Source: an uncultured Latescibacterota bacterium
Lineage (GTDB): Bacteria; Latescibacterota; UBA2968; UBA8231
Assembly: GCA_958295495.1 (NCBI GenBank)
Contig: OY282352.1
Span: 1,984,001 to 2,048,000 of the forward strand
Length of the DNA stretch: 64,000 nt
Reading direction: 5' to 3'
The notes below the pieces were generated by a model. It ran no database searches, had not been told where the DNA came from, and was given only the letters and a program-made list of their open reading frames with translations. Within the stretch, counting starts at the first letter, position 1; each line of letters opens with the position of its first letter. A program made the position numbers and the translations under genes. This document shows, in pieces, positions 25,556 to 34,773 of this stretch.

Positions 25556-28312
25556 CTAGAAGGCGGAGAAGCCTTGGTTGAGGCGGAGGTAGTAATACGC
25601 CCCGTTGATGCCCCACGGCGTGAACTGGCTGTAGGGCATGCCTAAGATGGCCGCCATAAAGTCGTTTTCCTCCGAGAGGGTGCCGAGTACGTTCTGCCCG
25701 CCAAGGGCCAAAGTCGTTCCCTCGGTCGCGGACAGGGCGAGTTCGAGATCGACGATGTAATTGCCTGCAAACAGCGGCGTGGTAGGCTCCGGTCCAACGC
25801 CGATTTCCTTGGCGATGAAGACGTCGTTCCAAGAACCGTAGTAACTCAGGCGGCTGAGGAGATGCGCTCGTCCGAGGTCTTGGCCGACGCTGACATTCCA
25901 GCGGGTTGATGGAACCGCCCCCTCCAACGCGAGGATTTCGCCATCGCTAAGGAAATTCGGGTTGAATTCTGTCACCTCGGTCTGGGTGTGGTTGAAGGCA
26001 AAGCCGAGCACAGTGCCGCCCAAGGCCGGCGGCGCGTAGGTCGAGACGAGGTCGAAACCTTGGGTCCGGGTCGAGAAGTCGTTGGCAAAAAACCGAAACT
26101 CCGACAGGTTTTCGGAGCCTTCCACCCCCTGCTCCATAAGCCCGGCTCTTTCATCCTCGGTGGGATTAAAGGGTTGCGTCAGCGCGAGGCGATCGGCGAC
26201 GGCGACGTAGAAGTAGTCGGCCGTCAGGGTAAACGACCCGGTGTCAATGACTCCGCCGACGGCATAGCTGATTGACCTTTCGGGTTCGAGCGGCAGGCCA
26301 CCGCGCAACTGTGCAATCGGGGAGGTCGAAGGAACGGTAGCACTATCGACCAACTCCAGAGCGTCGTTGAGCGTCGTCTGCACGTTGGCGGTGTTTTGCT
26401 GGCCAGGCGTGGGGGCGCGGAACCCGCTGCTGGCACTGGTGCGCAAGGCGACCGCGTCGGTGAACATATAGCGGCCCGACAGCTTGCCATTTACAGTGCT
26501 GCCGAAGTCGTCAAAGTTCTCGAAGCGGACGGCGGTGCCGAGGGTCCATTGGTCTCCGAGGCCGGACAGTTCCAAGTCGCCGTACAGGGCGATGTTGCCG
26601 CGGCTGAAGGTGCCCTCGGTGGTCGGGCCGAAGCCGGGGAAGCCGTTCGACCCGGAGACAAACCCCTGCGCCGCGTAAGGGCCGACCTCCCACGAAGCCT
26701 CCTCGCCGGGGCCGACGGTGAATTGCTCTTGACGCCACTCGCCGCCACCGGCGATGTCGAGCCGGTCCCTGAGGGCGTAGGCCACGTCGAGGTTGACGCC
26801 GATGTCCTGCTGCTTGTAGAGACCCGGGTCGAACTCGGTGGGGGTATCCAGACCGAGCGAGGCGTTGACCGTGTTGTTGATAAAGAAATCGGCTCGGTGG
26901 GCACCAAAGCTGAAACTCGCGTCCCAAAGGAGGCCGCCGTCGATCCGGCGCAGGCCGCCGACAGCGGCCATGTCCTGCACCTCGCCGCCGAAATTCGGGG
27001 TAAAGCCGCCGGGAAATTTCTCCCGAAAGGAGAAGCAGTTAGGGTCGCTGTTGACTTGGGCGAGGGCCGCTGCATCGGGCATGTCGTTGGTGATGGGCAC
27101 CGTGGGGCAGCCCGCCGAACCCTCGCCGCGGGCGGCTAGCACGTCGCCGATGAGCAGGGTCTGGCCGCCGTCGAGGCTAAAAATGTTGGGCCGGTTGTTG
27201 GGATTCCGAAAGTAGAAGCCGCCGCTCACCTTCTTGCTGGCGTAGCTGGTGTGGCCGTAGAGCTGCATGTCGTTGGTCAGAGGGAGGCCAAAGTTGCCGA
27301 AGAACTTGACGTCGTTTTCGATTTCCGGCGATCCCCAAATCTGCGCCGGGTTGGCGACTGCGTCATTGCCGGCCGCGATGAGGGCCGCGGCGTCGGCGCG
27401 CTGGACGCTGCGGTTGGTCGGGTTGGCGTTGCCGTATTCGAGGCTGAGGTTGGCAAAACCGCTAGCACCGAGCGGCAGCCCGATGTTGCCGGAGATGGCG
27501 TAGCGTTCGCCGTCTCCTTCGCCGTAGGTGCCACTGTTGAGTTCGATGCTGCCGCCGCTGCGGTCTTCCTTGAGCCGGAAGTTCAGCACTCCGGCAATGG
27601 CGTCCGACCCATACTGGGCCGCGGCCCCGTCGCGTAGCACCTCAACCTGCCGCAAGGCGATGGAGGGGATCGAGGCAACGTCGGGACCTTGAGCCCCGTC
27701 GGTCACCCCGTTGAGCCAACCGATGACCGCCGAGCGATGGCGGCGCTTGCCGTTGATCAGTAAGAGGGTGTGCTCAGGGGCGAGGTTGCGCAGGCTGGCC
27801 GGCCGCACGAGCGTGGCCGCGTCGCTGATCGGATGCGCCGCCACGTTGTAGGAGGGGACGAGAGTTCGTAGCGCATTGCCGAGGTCGGTGTGGCCCTGAC
27901 TCGTCAGCTCCGCGGTGGAAAAGGCGTCAATGGGCACCATGGACTCGGTCGCCGAGCGCGGCTGGGTACGGCTGCCGACGACCACTAACTCCTCCACCTG
28001 TACGTCAGCGTCGAACAACGCCACCTCAATGGGGCTGTCGTCTGAGATCACCACTTCGGCTGTCCGATAGCCGATGTGTCTGACCACCAAGGTAATGGGG
28101 AGGGCTTCTACTGCGAGGGAGAAGCGGCCGTCTTGGTTGGTGGTGGTGCCTTGGAGGGTGCCCATAACGCCGATGTTGGCGTTGGCTAGGGCCTCGTCGG
28201 TGGTGGCGTTGAGCACTACGCCCGATACCGTCTCAGTCGCCTGAGAAGGCACTACGGTCAGCAGAGATAAGGCCGCCCCAATTTCGAGAAAAAACAAGCG
28301 AGTTGAACTCAT
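25556..28312 (-). CDS. TonB-dependent outer-membrane receptor
   Basis: A 918-aa protein starting at Met 28312 with a signal peptide (SLLTVVPSQATE). Order of parts: a CarboxypepD_reg-like beta domain (VSGVVLNATTDEALANANIG), a plug with VVVGSRTQPRSATESMVPID, LLLINGKRRHRSA and QVEVLRDGAAAQYGSDAIAG, then a 22-strand barrel ending in aromatic YYYLRLNQGFSAF. Such receptors import iron chelates, vitamins or glycans through the outer membrane using TonB energy. Substrate unknown. It lies just downstream of a PhoX-like protein gene, with a deleted copy of that gene on its other side. Confidence 0.93.
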   Translation of the reverse strand: MSSTRLFFLEIGAALSLLTVVPSQATETVSGVVLNATTDEALANANIGVMGTLQGTTTNQDGRFSLAVEALPITLVVRHIGYRTAEVVISDDSPIEVALFDADVQVEELVVVGSRTQPRSATESMVPIDAFSTAELTSQGHTDLGNALRTLVPSYNVAAHPISDAATLVRPASLRNLAPEHTLLLINGKRRHRSAVIGWLNGVTDGAQGPDVASIPSIALRQVEVLRDGAAAQYGSDAIAGVLNFRLKEDRSGGSIELNSGTYGEGDGERYAISGNIGLPLGASGFANLSLEYGNANPTNRSVQRADAAALIAAGNDAVANPAQIWGSPEIENDVKFFGNFGLPLTNDMQLYGHTSYASKKVSGGFYFRNPNNRPNIFSLDGGQTLLIGDVLAARGEGSAGCPTVPITNDMPDAAALAQVNSDPNCFSFREKFPGGFTPNFGGEVQDMAAVGGLRRIDGGLLWDASFSFGAHRADFFINNTVNASLGLDTPTEFDPGLYKQQDIGVNLDVAYALRDRLDIAGGGEWRQEQFTVGPGEEASWEVGPYAAQGFVSGSNGFPGFGPTTEGTFSRGNIALYGDLELSGLGDQWTLGTAVRFENFDDFGSTVNGKLSGRYMFTDAVALRTSASSGFRAPTPGQQNTANVQTTLNDALELVDSATVPSTSPIAQLRGGLPLEPERSISYAVGGVIDTGSFTLTADYFYVAVADRLALTQPFNPTEDERAGLMEQGVEGSENLSEFRFFANDFSTRTQGFDLVSTYAPPALGGTVLGFAFNHTQTEVTEFNPNFLSDGEILALEGAVPSTRWNVSVGQDLGRAHLLSRLSYYGSWNDVFIAKEIGVGPEPTTPLFAGNYIVDLELALSATEGTTLALGGQNVLGTLSEENDFMAAILGMPYSQFTPWGINGAYYYLRLNQGFSAF

Positions 28313-28356
28313 AAAATTCTCTTTTGGACGATGGTTCTTCCGAGAGATAGCATGGT

Positions 28357-29775
28357 TCAGGAGCGCCGTTGAGCCCAAGGGCCGTAGATGGCCAGCGTGG
28401 TGCCGGGATACTGGATATTGACAAAGAGCACCTCGCCATCGGGCGAGAAGGTCGCGCCGGAGAATTCGGACTCGTTCATGCGATTGTGCCCGAAGCGGTA
28501 AATCTGGCCTGCGGGCGTTATGCCGACCAAGTTGTTGCCCCTGGCCCTGTCGTTGTCCTCGCAGACGATCAAATCGCCAAAAGGCGAGACCGTAAGGTTA
28601 TCGGCGTTGTCGACTAGGTCGCCGTCGTTCGGCTCGACGAACAATTCGAGCATCCCCGGGACCTTGCCCTCGTCAGGGCTAGGCTGATAGCGGAAGATCT
28701 GGCCTTTCTTTTTGCGGCCGCCGTTGGTGCAAGCAAAGTAAATCGCTTCGCGGCCATACCACATGCCTTCGCCGCGGCCAAAGCGGGCGCAGCCCTTGCC
28801 GTCAGAGCCCTGAAAGCGCAAGTCGTTGTCCGGCGACTCGACGTTTTCTATATCGACCCAGCGCACGGCGAGCGGCTCGCTTGGGCGCACCAGCACTTTT
28901 TCCCAGTTGCGGGTATCCAAGCTGGGATGGTCAATTACTGCCAAGGCTTGCAGCCGCCCAGCCGTTAGTTTGCCCGGTGCGTCGGGGATGAAGCGGTAGA
29001 TCAAGCTGTAGTCGGTATCGCTGTAGAGCAAGCTGGAGCCGAAATCGCTGTAGAGCAAGCTGGAGCCGGTATCTTCGGTCTGATAGACGATTCCCGAACG
29101 GGGGTCGACGGCGATGGCCTCGTGCCTGAAGCGCCCCATGGCCTTGAGCGGCACCGGCGCGGCGCGGCGGATTTTTGTGGTAGCGGGGACCTCAAAGTTG
29201 TAGCCGTGGTCTTTTTCGATCGGCTCGTCAATCCGCTGGCTCGTCTCTTCGCAGCTAACCCAGCTATGCCACGGGGTCGGCCCTCCAGCGCAGTTGACCG
29301 CAGTGCCGGCCAAGCTGAGAAATTCCCGCTCCACTGCGCCGGTTTGTGCGTTGTACACGACGGTTGTGGTGCCGCCCAAGCCCGGCCTCTCGCCGTGGCC
29401 CCAGTCGTACAGGTCTTCTTTGGGCAGCTTGCCCAATGCCTCGTTGTCGTCGCCAAAGGCACCGGCCTCCCGCGACCCGCTGCGCAGCTCGTGGTTGCGC
29501 ACCAAAACGACGCGCCCCTCGGGCCCGGGGAAAGCGGCCATCCCGTCGGTTGCGCCCGGCACCCGCAGGCCGTCGTCCATGGCGTCGCCGGCGCGCGAGA
29601 GGATCCGATAGCTAAATCCCTCGGGCAGGTCGAGGATGCCTTCGGGGTCGCGCACGAGCGGCCCAAAGCTATTTTCGAGTGCTGGATTGCCCCAAGCGAG
29701 GTGGCGATGGAGGCCAGCAAAACCGATGGAAACGGCGACCGAGCTTTTGAGGAATTGGCGTCTGGAAATAGGCAT
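28357..29775 (-). CDS. PhoX-like (DUF839) protein with Tat signal
   Basis: A 472-aa exported protein; GGAGA before the ATG at 29775 decides the start. SRRQFLKSS is a Tat twin-arginine signal, so it is exported folded, probably with cofactor. The DUF839/PhoX beta-propeller pattern is seen in VRNHELRSGS, GGTTTVVYNAQTG, SWVSCEET, FRHEAIAVDPRSGIVYQTED and CEDND. PhoX members are calcium/iron phosphatases; this one may be a phosphatase or a related esterase. A 27-bp tandem duplication (29017-29070) repeats FGSSLLYSD. It is upstream of the TonB receptor, suggesting a phosphate or organophosphate uptake pair (inference). Confidence 0.86.
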   Translation of the reverse strand: MPISRRQFLKSSVAVSIGFAGLHRHLAWGNPALENSFGPLVRDPEGILDLPEGFSYRILSRAGDAMDDGLRVPGATDGMAAFPGPEGRVVLVRNHELRSGSREAGAFGDDNEALGKLPKEDLYDWGHGERPGLGGTTTVVYNAQTGAVEREFLSLAGTAVNCAGGPTPWHSWVSCEETSQRIDEPIEKDHGYNFEVPATTKIRRAAPVPLKAMGRFRHEAIAVDPRSGIVYQTEDTGSSLLYSDFGSSLLYSDTDYSLIYRFIPDAPGKLTAGRLQALAVIDHPSLDTRNWEKVLVRPSEPLAVRWVDIENVESPDNDLRFQGSDGKGCARFGRGEGMWYGREAIYFACTNGGRKKKGQIFRYQPSPDEGKVPGMLELFVEPNDGDLVDNADNLTVSPFGDLIVCEDNDRARGNNLVGITPAGQIYRFGHNRMNESEFSGATFSPDGEVLFVNIQYPGTTLAIYGPWAQRRS

Positions 29776-29873
29776 GAGATTGTCTCCGAGGAAGAATTTG
29801 TCCAAAAAATACCAAGGCGCGACTCATTGTCAATGTAAGTCTTCTCGGCGCACGACCTTCATCCGTTCTTAGA

Positions 29874-30584
29874 ATGATGCGATTCCAAAAACCCCAGTGG
29901 CACGACGAACTGCCCTCGACCAATGCGACCTTGGTCGAGTGGTTGCGCGAGGGCCGAGACCTGCCCGATGGCTTCGTGCTCGCCGCTCGTTCCCAGACCG
30001 CTGGCCGCGGCCGCTACGAGAGGCAGTGGCTCGCCCGACCCGGCCGCAATCTGACCTTTTCCGCGCTGCTGCGGAGCGATGCGTCGCCGTTGCAGTTCCT
30101 GTCGCTGCCGCAGGCCGCTGCCTTGGGCACCGTTGCCTATTTGGAGGAACAGGGCTTGGCGGCTCAGACCAAGTGGCCCAATGACGTGCTAGTGGGTAGC
30201 CGCAAGATCTGCGGCATTTTGGCCGAGCGCTGCAAAGGGGTCGTCCTCGGAATCGGCCTCAACGTCAACATGGACGCCGATGAGGCCGCGGCTATTGACC
30301 AGCCCGCCACCTCGCTGCGGATTGAGACGGGAAGCGAGCGCGAGGTCGAGCGGGCCTTGGCCGAGTTGCTGGCGCATTTGCAGGTGTGGATCGGGTGCTG
30401 GGAAAAAGGCGGCTTTGCTGCGCTGAGTGCGGCGTGGGAGTCTCACTGCGCCAACTTGGGCCAGTACGTTGCAGTCGGCGAGTACACGGGCGTGGTGCTG
30501 GGCTTTGGCTCCGCCGGGCAACTGCTGCTGCGCGAAGACGACGGCACGCGGCGCGAGGTGTGGACCGGGGAGGTGGGAACATGA
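29874..30584 (+). CDS. birA: Biotin--[acetyl-CoA-carboxylase] ligase
   Basis: A 236-aa biotin protein ligase of the short class without an N-terminal DNA-binding domain, so not a repressor. Motifs are SQTAGRGRYERQW (the GRGR biotinyl-AMP loop), AQTKWPNDVLVGSRKICGIL (the KWPND signature), GIGLNVNM, and a small C-terminal SH3-like domain. It activates biotin with ATP and attaches it to a carrier lysine. It converges on the oadA-like gene, which encodes a biotin carrier domain, so its substrate is next door. No clear ribosome site is present. Confidence 0.94.
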   Translation: MMRFQKPQWHDELPSTNATLVEWLREGRDLPDGFVLAARSQTAGRGRYERQWLARPGRNLTFSALLRSDASPLQFLSLPQAAALGTVAYLEEQGLAAQTKWPNDVLVGSRKICGILAERCKGVVLGIGLNVNMDADEAAAIDQPATSLRIETGSEREVERALAELLAHLQVWIGCWEKGGFAALSAAWESHCANLGQYVAVGEYTGVVLGFGSAGQLLLREDDGTRREVWTGEVGT

Positions 30585-30606
30585 GAAGCGTTCTGTGGAG
30601 CAATTG

Positions 30607-32406
30607 TCAGCGTATGTGCGCTAGCACCTGTCCGTCGGCCACCTGATCTCCGGCATTTACCAAAATATCGGCGACCGTGCCAGCGACGGGGGTCGTTACC
30701 GGCATTTCCATCTTCATGGCTTCGAGTACGAGGATTCCGGCACCCTCCTCTACGTGGTCGCCAATTTGGGCAAGGTGGCGGATTACTTTCCCGGGCATCT
30801 GGGCTTGCACCGGTGTGCCATCTCCGGTCTTGGGTGCCGGTGGAGGCACCGCCCCATCGGTCGCTGGGTCCAAGCTGACTTGGAAGCGGCGGCCATCAAC
30901 GGTGGCCGTGTCGCCGTCAATGGCTACGGCATAGCGACGGCCATCGACGGTGATCTCATAGTGCGCCGGGCCATCGGCCGGGACCTCTTCCTTTCGCGCT
31001 TTTTCCACCTTGCGTACGCCGATTTCGCCTTCTCCCTTGAGGAAGGCGAGGCCCTTGTCTTTGCAGGTGGCGACGATGAAAACGTTTTCGTCCGTCTCGG
31101 CAAGGCCGGCTTCCCGCAGTTGTTTGCGGGCCGGTTCGGTGCCCTTTGTCGGGTCGGCGTCGTTGCGTTCGAGAGGCTTTTGGGTCGTTGGCTCTAGCGC
31201 GAGCTGTTGGGCGGCGATCTCGACGACCGAGGGGTCGGGCGCGACCGGCGTCTTGCCTAAGTAGCCCAAGACCATCTGGCCGTAGGGCGCGGCGATCCGC
31301 TCCCAAGGGCCGAACATGACGTTGTTAAAAGCCTGCTGAAAGTAAAATTGCGAGACTGGCGTCACCGAGGTGCCGAACCCGCCCTTTTCGACGACCTCGC
31401 GCATGGCCTTGATCATATCCGGGTACTTGTCCATGATGCCGTTGTCGCGCAGCATCTGGGTGTTGGCCGTCAGTGCGCCGCCGGGCATGGGGCTCCAGGG
31501 AATCATCGGCTCCACGGCCACGGCTTCGGGCGGCAGGAAGTAGGAGGCCATGCACTCCTTGAAAACTTCCTCGGCGTCGCGGATTTTGTCGATGTCTATG
31601 TCGAGGTCGTAGTCGGAGCCGCGCAGCGCGTGCCACATGACGATGATGTCGGGTTGGCAAGTGCCGCCGGAGCAGGGGGCCATAGAGAGGTCGATGGCGT
31701 CGGCACCAGCGTCGAGGGCGGCCATATTAGCACTGACGCCAATGCCGGCTGTTTCGTGCGTGTGGAAGTGGATGAAGGTGTCCTCGGGCAGCATGAGACG
31801 CGCCTCGGAGATCGTCTCATAGACTTTGGCGGGGACGGCGGTGCCCGAGGCATCCTTGAAACAGACCGCGTCGTAGGGGATGCCGGCGTCTAGTATCTGG
31901 CGCAAGGTATTGGCGTAGAAAGCCGCGTCGTGGGCACCGGAGCAGCCCGGAGGCAGTTCCATCAGGGTGATGCAGACTTGGTGTTTGAGCCCGGCATCCA
32001 CAATGCACTGCCCCGAGTAGATGAGGTTATCGACATCGTTGAGCGCGTCGAAATTGCGGATGGTCGTGATGCCGTGCTTTTTGAAGAGATCGGCGTGGAG
32101 CTTGATGATGTCGCTCGGCTGCGATTCGAGGCCGACCACGTTGACTCCCCGCGCCAAGGTCTGTAGGTCGGCATCCGGGCCGGCCGTTGCGCGGAAGGCG
32201 TCCATTGCGGCAAAGGCATCTTCGCCGCAGTAGAAGTAAAAAGACTGGAAGCAGGCGCCGCCGCCGGCCTCGAAGTAGGAGATGCCGGCTTCCTTGGCCG
32301 CGGCGACGGCGGGCAGAAAATCGGACGTGAAAACGCGCGCTCCATAGACCGACTGGAAGCCGTCGCGGAAGGCGGTACACATGAAGCGAATTTTCTTTTT
32401 GTTCAC
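30607..32406 (-). CDS. oadA: Oxaloacetate decarboxylase alpha-like carboxyltransferase with biotin carrier domain
   Basis: A 599-aa protein; GAGGA nine bases before the GTG at 32406 decides the start. Residues 1 to about 460 are a carboxyltransferase TIM barrel and its conserved extension (CTAFRDGFQSVYGARV, GIPYDAVCFKDASGTAVP, THETAGIGVSANMAALDAGAD). The metal site Asp is in FRDGFQS and the His pair is in FHTHET. The last 75 residues are a biotinyl domain with EAMKMEMPV (Lys biotinylated). The canonical LRDxxQS start is FRDGFQS here, so the acyl substrate may differ from oxaloacetate. Read with OadB and OadG as a sodium-pumping decarboxylase. Confidence 0.9.
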   Translation of the reverse strand: MNKKKIRFMCTAFRDGFQSVYGARVFTSDFLPAVAAAKEAGISYFEAGGGACFQSFYFYCGEDAFAAMDAFRATAGPDADLQTLARGVNVVGLESQPSDIIKLHADLFKKHGITTIRNFDALNDVDNLIYSGQCIVDAGLKHQVCITLMELPPGCSGAHDAAFYANTLRQILDAGIPYDAVCFKDASGTAVPAKVYETISEARLMLPEDTFIHFHTHETAGIGVSANMAALDAGADAIDLSMAPCSGGTCQPDIIVMWHALRGSDYDLDIDIDKIRDAEEVFKECMASYFLPPEAVAVEPMIPWSPMPGGALTANTQMLRDNGIMDKYPDMIKAMREVVEKGGFGTSVTPVSQFYFQQAFNNVMFGPWERIAAPYGQMVLGYLGKTPVAPDPSVVEIAAQQLALEPTTQKPLERNDADPTKGTEPARKQLREAGLAETDENVFIVATCKDKGLAFLKGEGEIGVRKVEKARKEEVPADGPAHYEITVDGRRYAVAIDGDTATVDGRRFQVSLDPATDGAVPPPAPKTGDGTPVQAQMPGKVIRHLAQIGDHVEEGAGILVLEAMKMEMPVTTPVAGTVADILVNAGDQVADGQVLAHIR

Positions 32407-32423
32407 GGTCGCATCCTCGTTGT

Positions 32424-33551
32424 CTATCCCACCAACACGGACCACAAAACGCCGGCACCTACCGCCGAGCCGATGACCCCGGCGACATTGGGGGCCATCG
32501 CGTGCATCAGGAGGTAGTTATTGGGGTCTTCCCGCTGGCCCATCATCTGCACCACGCGGGCCGAGTCGGGCACCGCCGAGACCCCGGCAGCGCCGACGAG
32601 GGGGTTGATTTTGTCTTTGGTGAAGAGGTTCAAGAACTTGGCGAAGAGTACGCCGCTGGCCGTGGCGATGGCAAAGGACAGGGCACCGAGGCTGAAGATG
32701 AGTACCGACTGCGGCGTGAGAAAGGTCTGGGCTTGGGTCGAGCAGCCGACCGAGAACCCGAGGAGGATGGTGACGATATCGACCATGGCGGTGCGGGCGG
32801 TCTGGGCCAAGCGCTCGGTGACGCCACTTTCCTTGAGCAGATTGCCGAAGAACAGCATGCCGAGCAGCCCGATCGCACCCGGGGCGAGGAGCGCGCATAT
32901 AAGGAAGGCGGCGATGGGAAAGATGATCTTTTCGCGCTGCGAGACTTCGCGCGGGGGCTTCATGCGAATTAGCCGCTCTCGGCGAGTGGTCAAAAGTTTC
33001 ATCACCGGCGGTTGGATGACTGGTACGAGGGCCATGTAGGAATACGCGGCAATGGCAATGGCCCCGAGCAGGTGGGGAGCCAGCTTGGCCGCGAGAAAGA
33101 TCGCCGTTGGCCCATCGGCCCCGCCGATAATGCCGATGGCCCCGGCCTCGGCCGGGGTGAAGCCTAGGTAGAGCGCGCCGATCAAGGTGAGAAAAATGCC
33201 CGTCTGCGCCGCTGCTCCCAGCAGCACCAGCCGGGGGCTGGAGAGCATGGTCGAGAAGTCGGTCATCGCGCCGATGCCGAGAAAAATTAGCGGTGGGAAG
33301 ATGCCTTGGCTGACGCCGAAGTAGATGTAGTAGAGTACGCTACCTTTGTCGTACACGCCGATGGCCATGCTGGCGATAGAGGGGAGATTACCCACGATAC
33401 AGCCAAAGCCAATCGGCAACAACAGCAGCGGTTCGTAGTCTTTGCGGATGGCTAGAGAGATGAAGAGCGCGCCGATGGCGATCATCAAAAGGTTGCCGCC
33501 CGACATGTTGGCCACGGCCGTGGTAGTGAGGAATTCAAGGAGAATCTCCAT
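32424..33551 (-). CDS. oadB: Sodium-ion-translocating decarboxylase beta subunit
   Basis: A 375-aa integral membrane protein of the OadB/GcdB/MmdB family with about nine membrane segments. Sodium and carboxybiotin handling motifs are visible: IIGGADGPTAIFLA, the conserved AIAAYSYMALVPVIQPP, and GAMTDFSTMLSSP. It decarboxylates the carboxybiotin on OadA and drives sodium out of the cell. Its stop is 17 bases before the oadA GTG. Length is close to the family norm. Confidence 0.94.
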   Translation of the reverse strand: MEILLEFLTTTAVANMSGGNLLMIAIGALFISLAIRKDYEPLLLLPIGFGCIVGNLPSIASMAIGVYDKGSVLYYIYFGVSQGIFPPLIFLGIGAMTDFSTMLSSPRLVLLGAAAQTGIFLTLIGALYLGFTPAEAGAIGIIGGADGPTAIFLAAKLAPHLLGAIAIAAYSYMALVPVIQPPVMKLLTTRRERLIRMKPPREVSQREKIIFPIAAFLICALLAPGAIGLLGMLFFGNLLKESGVTERLAQTARTAMVDIVTILLGFSVGCSTQAQTFLTPQSVLIFSLGALSFAIATASGVLFAKFLNLFTKDKINPLVGAAGVSAVPDSARVVQMMGQREDPNNYLLMHAMAPNVAGVIGSAVGAGVLWSVLVG

Positions 33552-33557
33552 GGCCGT

Positions 33558-33824
33558 TTAGTCGTTTTGTCGGCGCGTGTGTAGGGCGAAGCCGATGGCC
33601 GCGGCGATGGCGGCTGCGTCGGTTTCTTTGCTCTGACTCTGCGTGTGGAGGTGGGCTGGGGGAATATGAGGGTTGATTGCAGCGAGGAGCCGCGGCAAGA
33701 CGGCGATAAAAACGCTGACCAATACTAGGGCGGTGAAGACGATGATCATGCCCGCAAAGGCCAGGTCGAATCCTTGGCCGGCGGCGATGTTCTGGTAGCT
33801 GAAACGGAGTGCAAAGATCGGCAT
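33558..33824 (-). CDS. oadG: Oxaloacetate decarboxylase gamma-like subunit
   Basis: An 88-aa protein with one membrane segment (FAGMIIVFTALVLVSVFIAVLPRL) near the N-terminus and a hydrophilic C-terminal tail with His and Thr/Gln residues. This is the size and layout of OadG, which assembles alpha with beta. Six bases separate it from oadB. The homology is by pattern and position, as this subunit is poorly conserved. Confidence 0.78.
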   Translation of the reverse strand: MPIFALRFSYQNIAAGQGFDLAFAGMIIVFTALVLVSVFIAVLPRLLAAINPHIPPAHLHTQSQSKETDAAAIAAAIGFALHTRRQND

Positions 33825-33891
33825 GTCGAAGTAGTTGGGCGGAAAGTGAAAGATATTAAGGTAGGGCGGCGGGCCGATAAGTCAAAAAGCG

Positions 33892-34773
33892 TTAGAACGT
33901 CAGCCCGGGCTGTTCGACGAGGGCCTTCAGATAGAGGCAATACGCATTGTCTTTGGAGTAATTGGCGATGCGGAGGAGCTGTTCCGCGCCAATGTAGCCC
34001 TTGCGGTACGCTATTTCCTCGATGCAGCCCACTTTGAGCCCCTGCCGGTGCTCAATGGTTTGGACGAAGTTGCTGGCCTCTAGGAGGCTCTCGTGCGTGC
34101 CGGTGTCGAGCCAGGTAAAGCCCCGTCCCAACACCTCGACCTTGAGCTGCTGGCGGCGCAGGTACTCGTTGTTGACATCGGTAATCTCCAGCTCGCCGCG
34201 GGCCGAAGGTTTGAGGCCGCGGACGATGTCGACGACCTCCCCATCGTAAAAATAAAGGCCGATGACCGCGTAGTTGGACTTGGGGTTTTGCGGCTTCTCT
34301 TCAATGCTGATGGCGTTGCCCTCGGCGTCGAATTCGACGACCCCGTAGCGCGTGGGCTCCTTTACGTAATAAGCAAAGACCAACCCTCCCTCCCGTAGTT
34401 GGCTGGTGCGCTGTAGAATCGCAGTCAGGCCGTGCCCGTAGAGGAAGTTGTCGCCTAATATCAAGGCACAGGGGTTGCGGCCGATGAAATCGATCCCCAC
34501 GGCAAAGGCGTGGGCCAAGCCCCCGGGCCGGTTTTGGATCGCGTATTCAATGCTCAGCCCCAGCCGCTCGCCGTCGCCGAAGAGCTGGCGGTAGAGGCCG
34601 ATGTACTCCGGGCTGGAGATGATGAGGACCTCGCGGATATCGGCCAGCATGAGCACCGAAAGCGGGTAGTAGATCATGGGCTTGTCGAAGATCGGCAGGA
34701 TCTGCTTGGAAGCCGATACGGTCAAGGGATAAAGGCGCGTGCCTTGGCCGCCGGCGAGGATGATGCCCTTCAT
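33892..34773 (-). CDS. rmlA: Glucose-1-phosphate thymidylyltransferase
   Basis: A 293-aa nucleotidyltransferase. MKGIILAGGQGTRLYPLT is the nucleotide-binding loop, SKQILPIFDKPMIYYPLS the substrate loop, LGDNFLYGHG holds the metal Asp, and EEKPQNPKSNYAVIGLYFYD and GFTWLDTGTHESLLEAS are classical RmlA. It makes dTDP-glucose, the first step to dTDP-rhamnose and related sugars. Its ATG overlaps the stop of the upstream PhyH gene by 4 nt. No rmlB, C or D gene is in the window. Confidence 0.95.
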   Translation of the reverse strand: MKGIILAGGQGTRLYPLTVSASKQILPIFDKPMIYYPLSVLMLADIREVLIISSPEYIGLYRQLFGDGERLGLSIEYAIQNRPGGLAHAFAVGIDFIGRNPCALILGDNFLYGHGLTAILQRTSQLREGGLVFAYYVKEPTRYGVVEFDAEGNAISIEEKPQNPKSNYAVIGLYFYDGEVVDIVRGLKPSARGELEITDVNNEYLRRQQLKVEVLGRGFTWLDTGTHESLLEASNFVQTIEHRQGLKVGCIEEIAYRKGYIGAEQLLRIANYSKDNAYCLYLKALVEQPGLTF

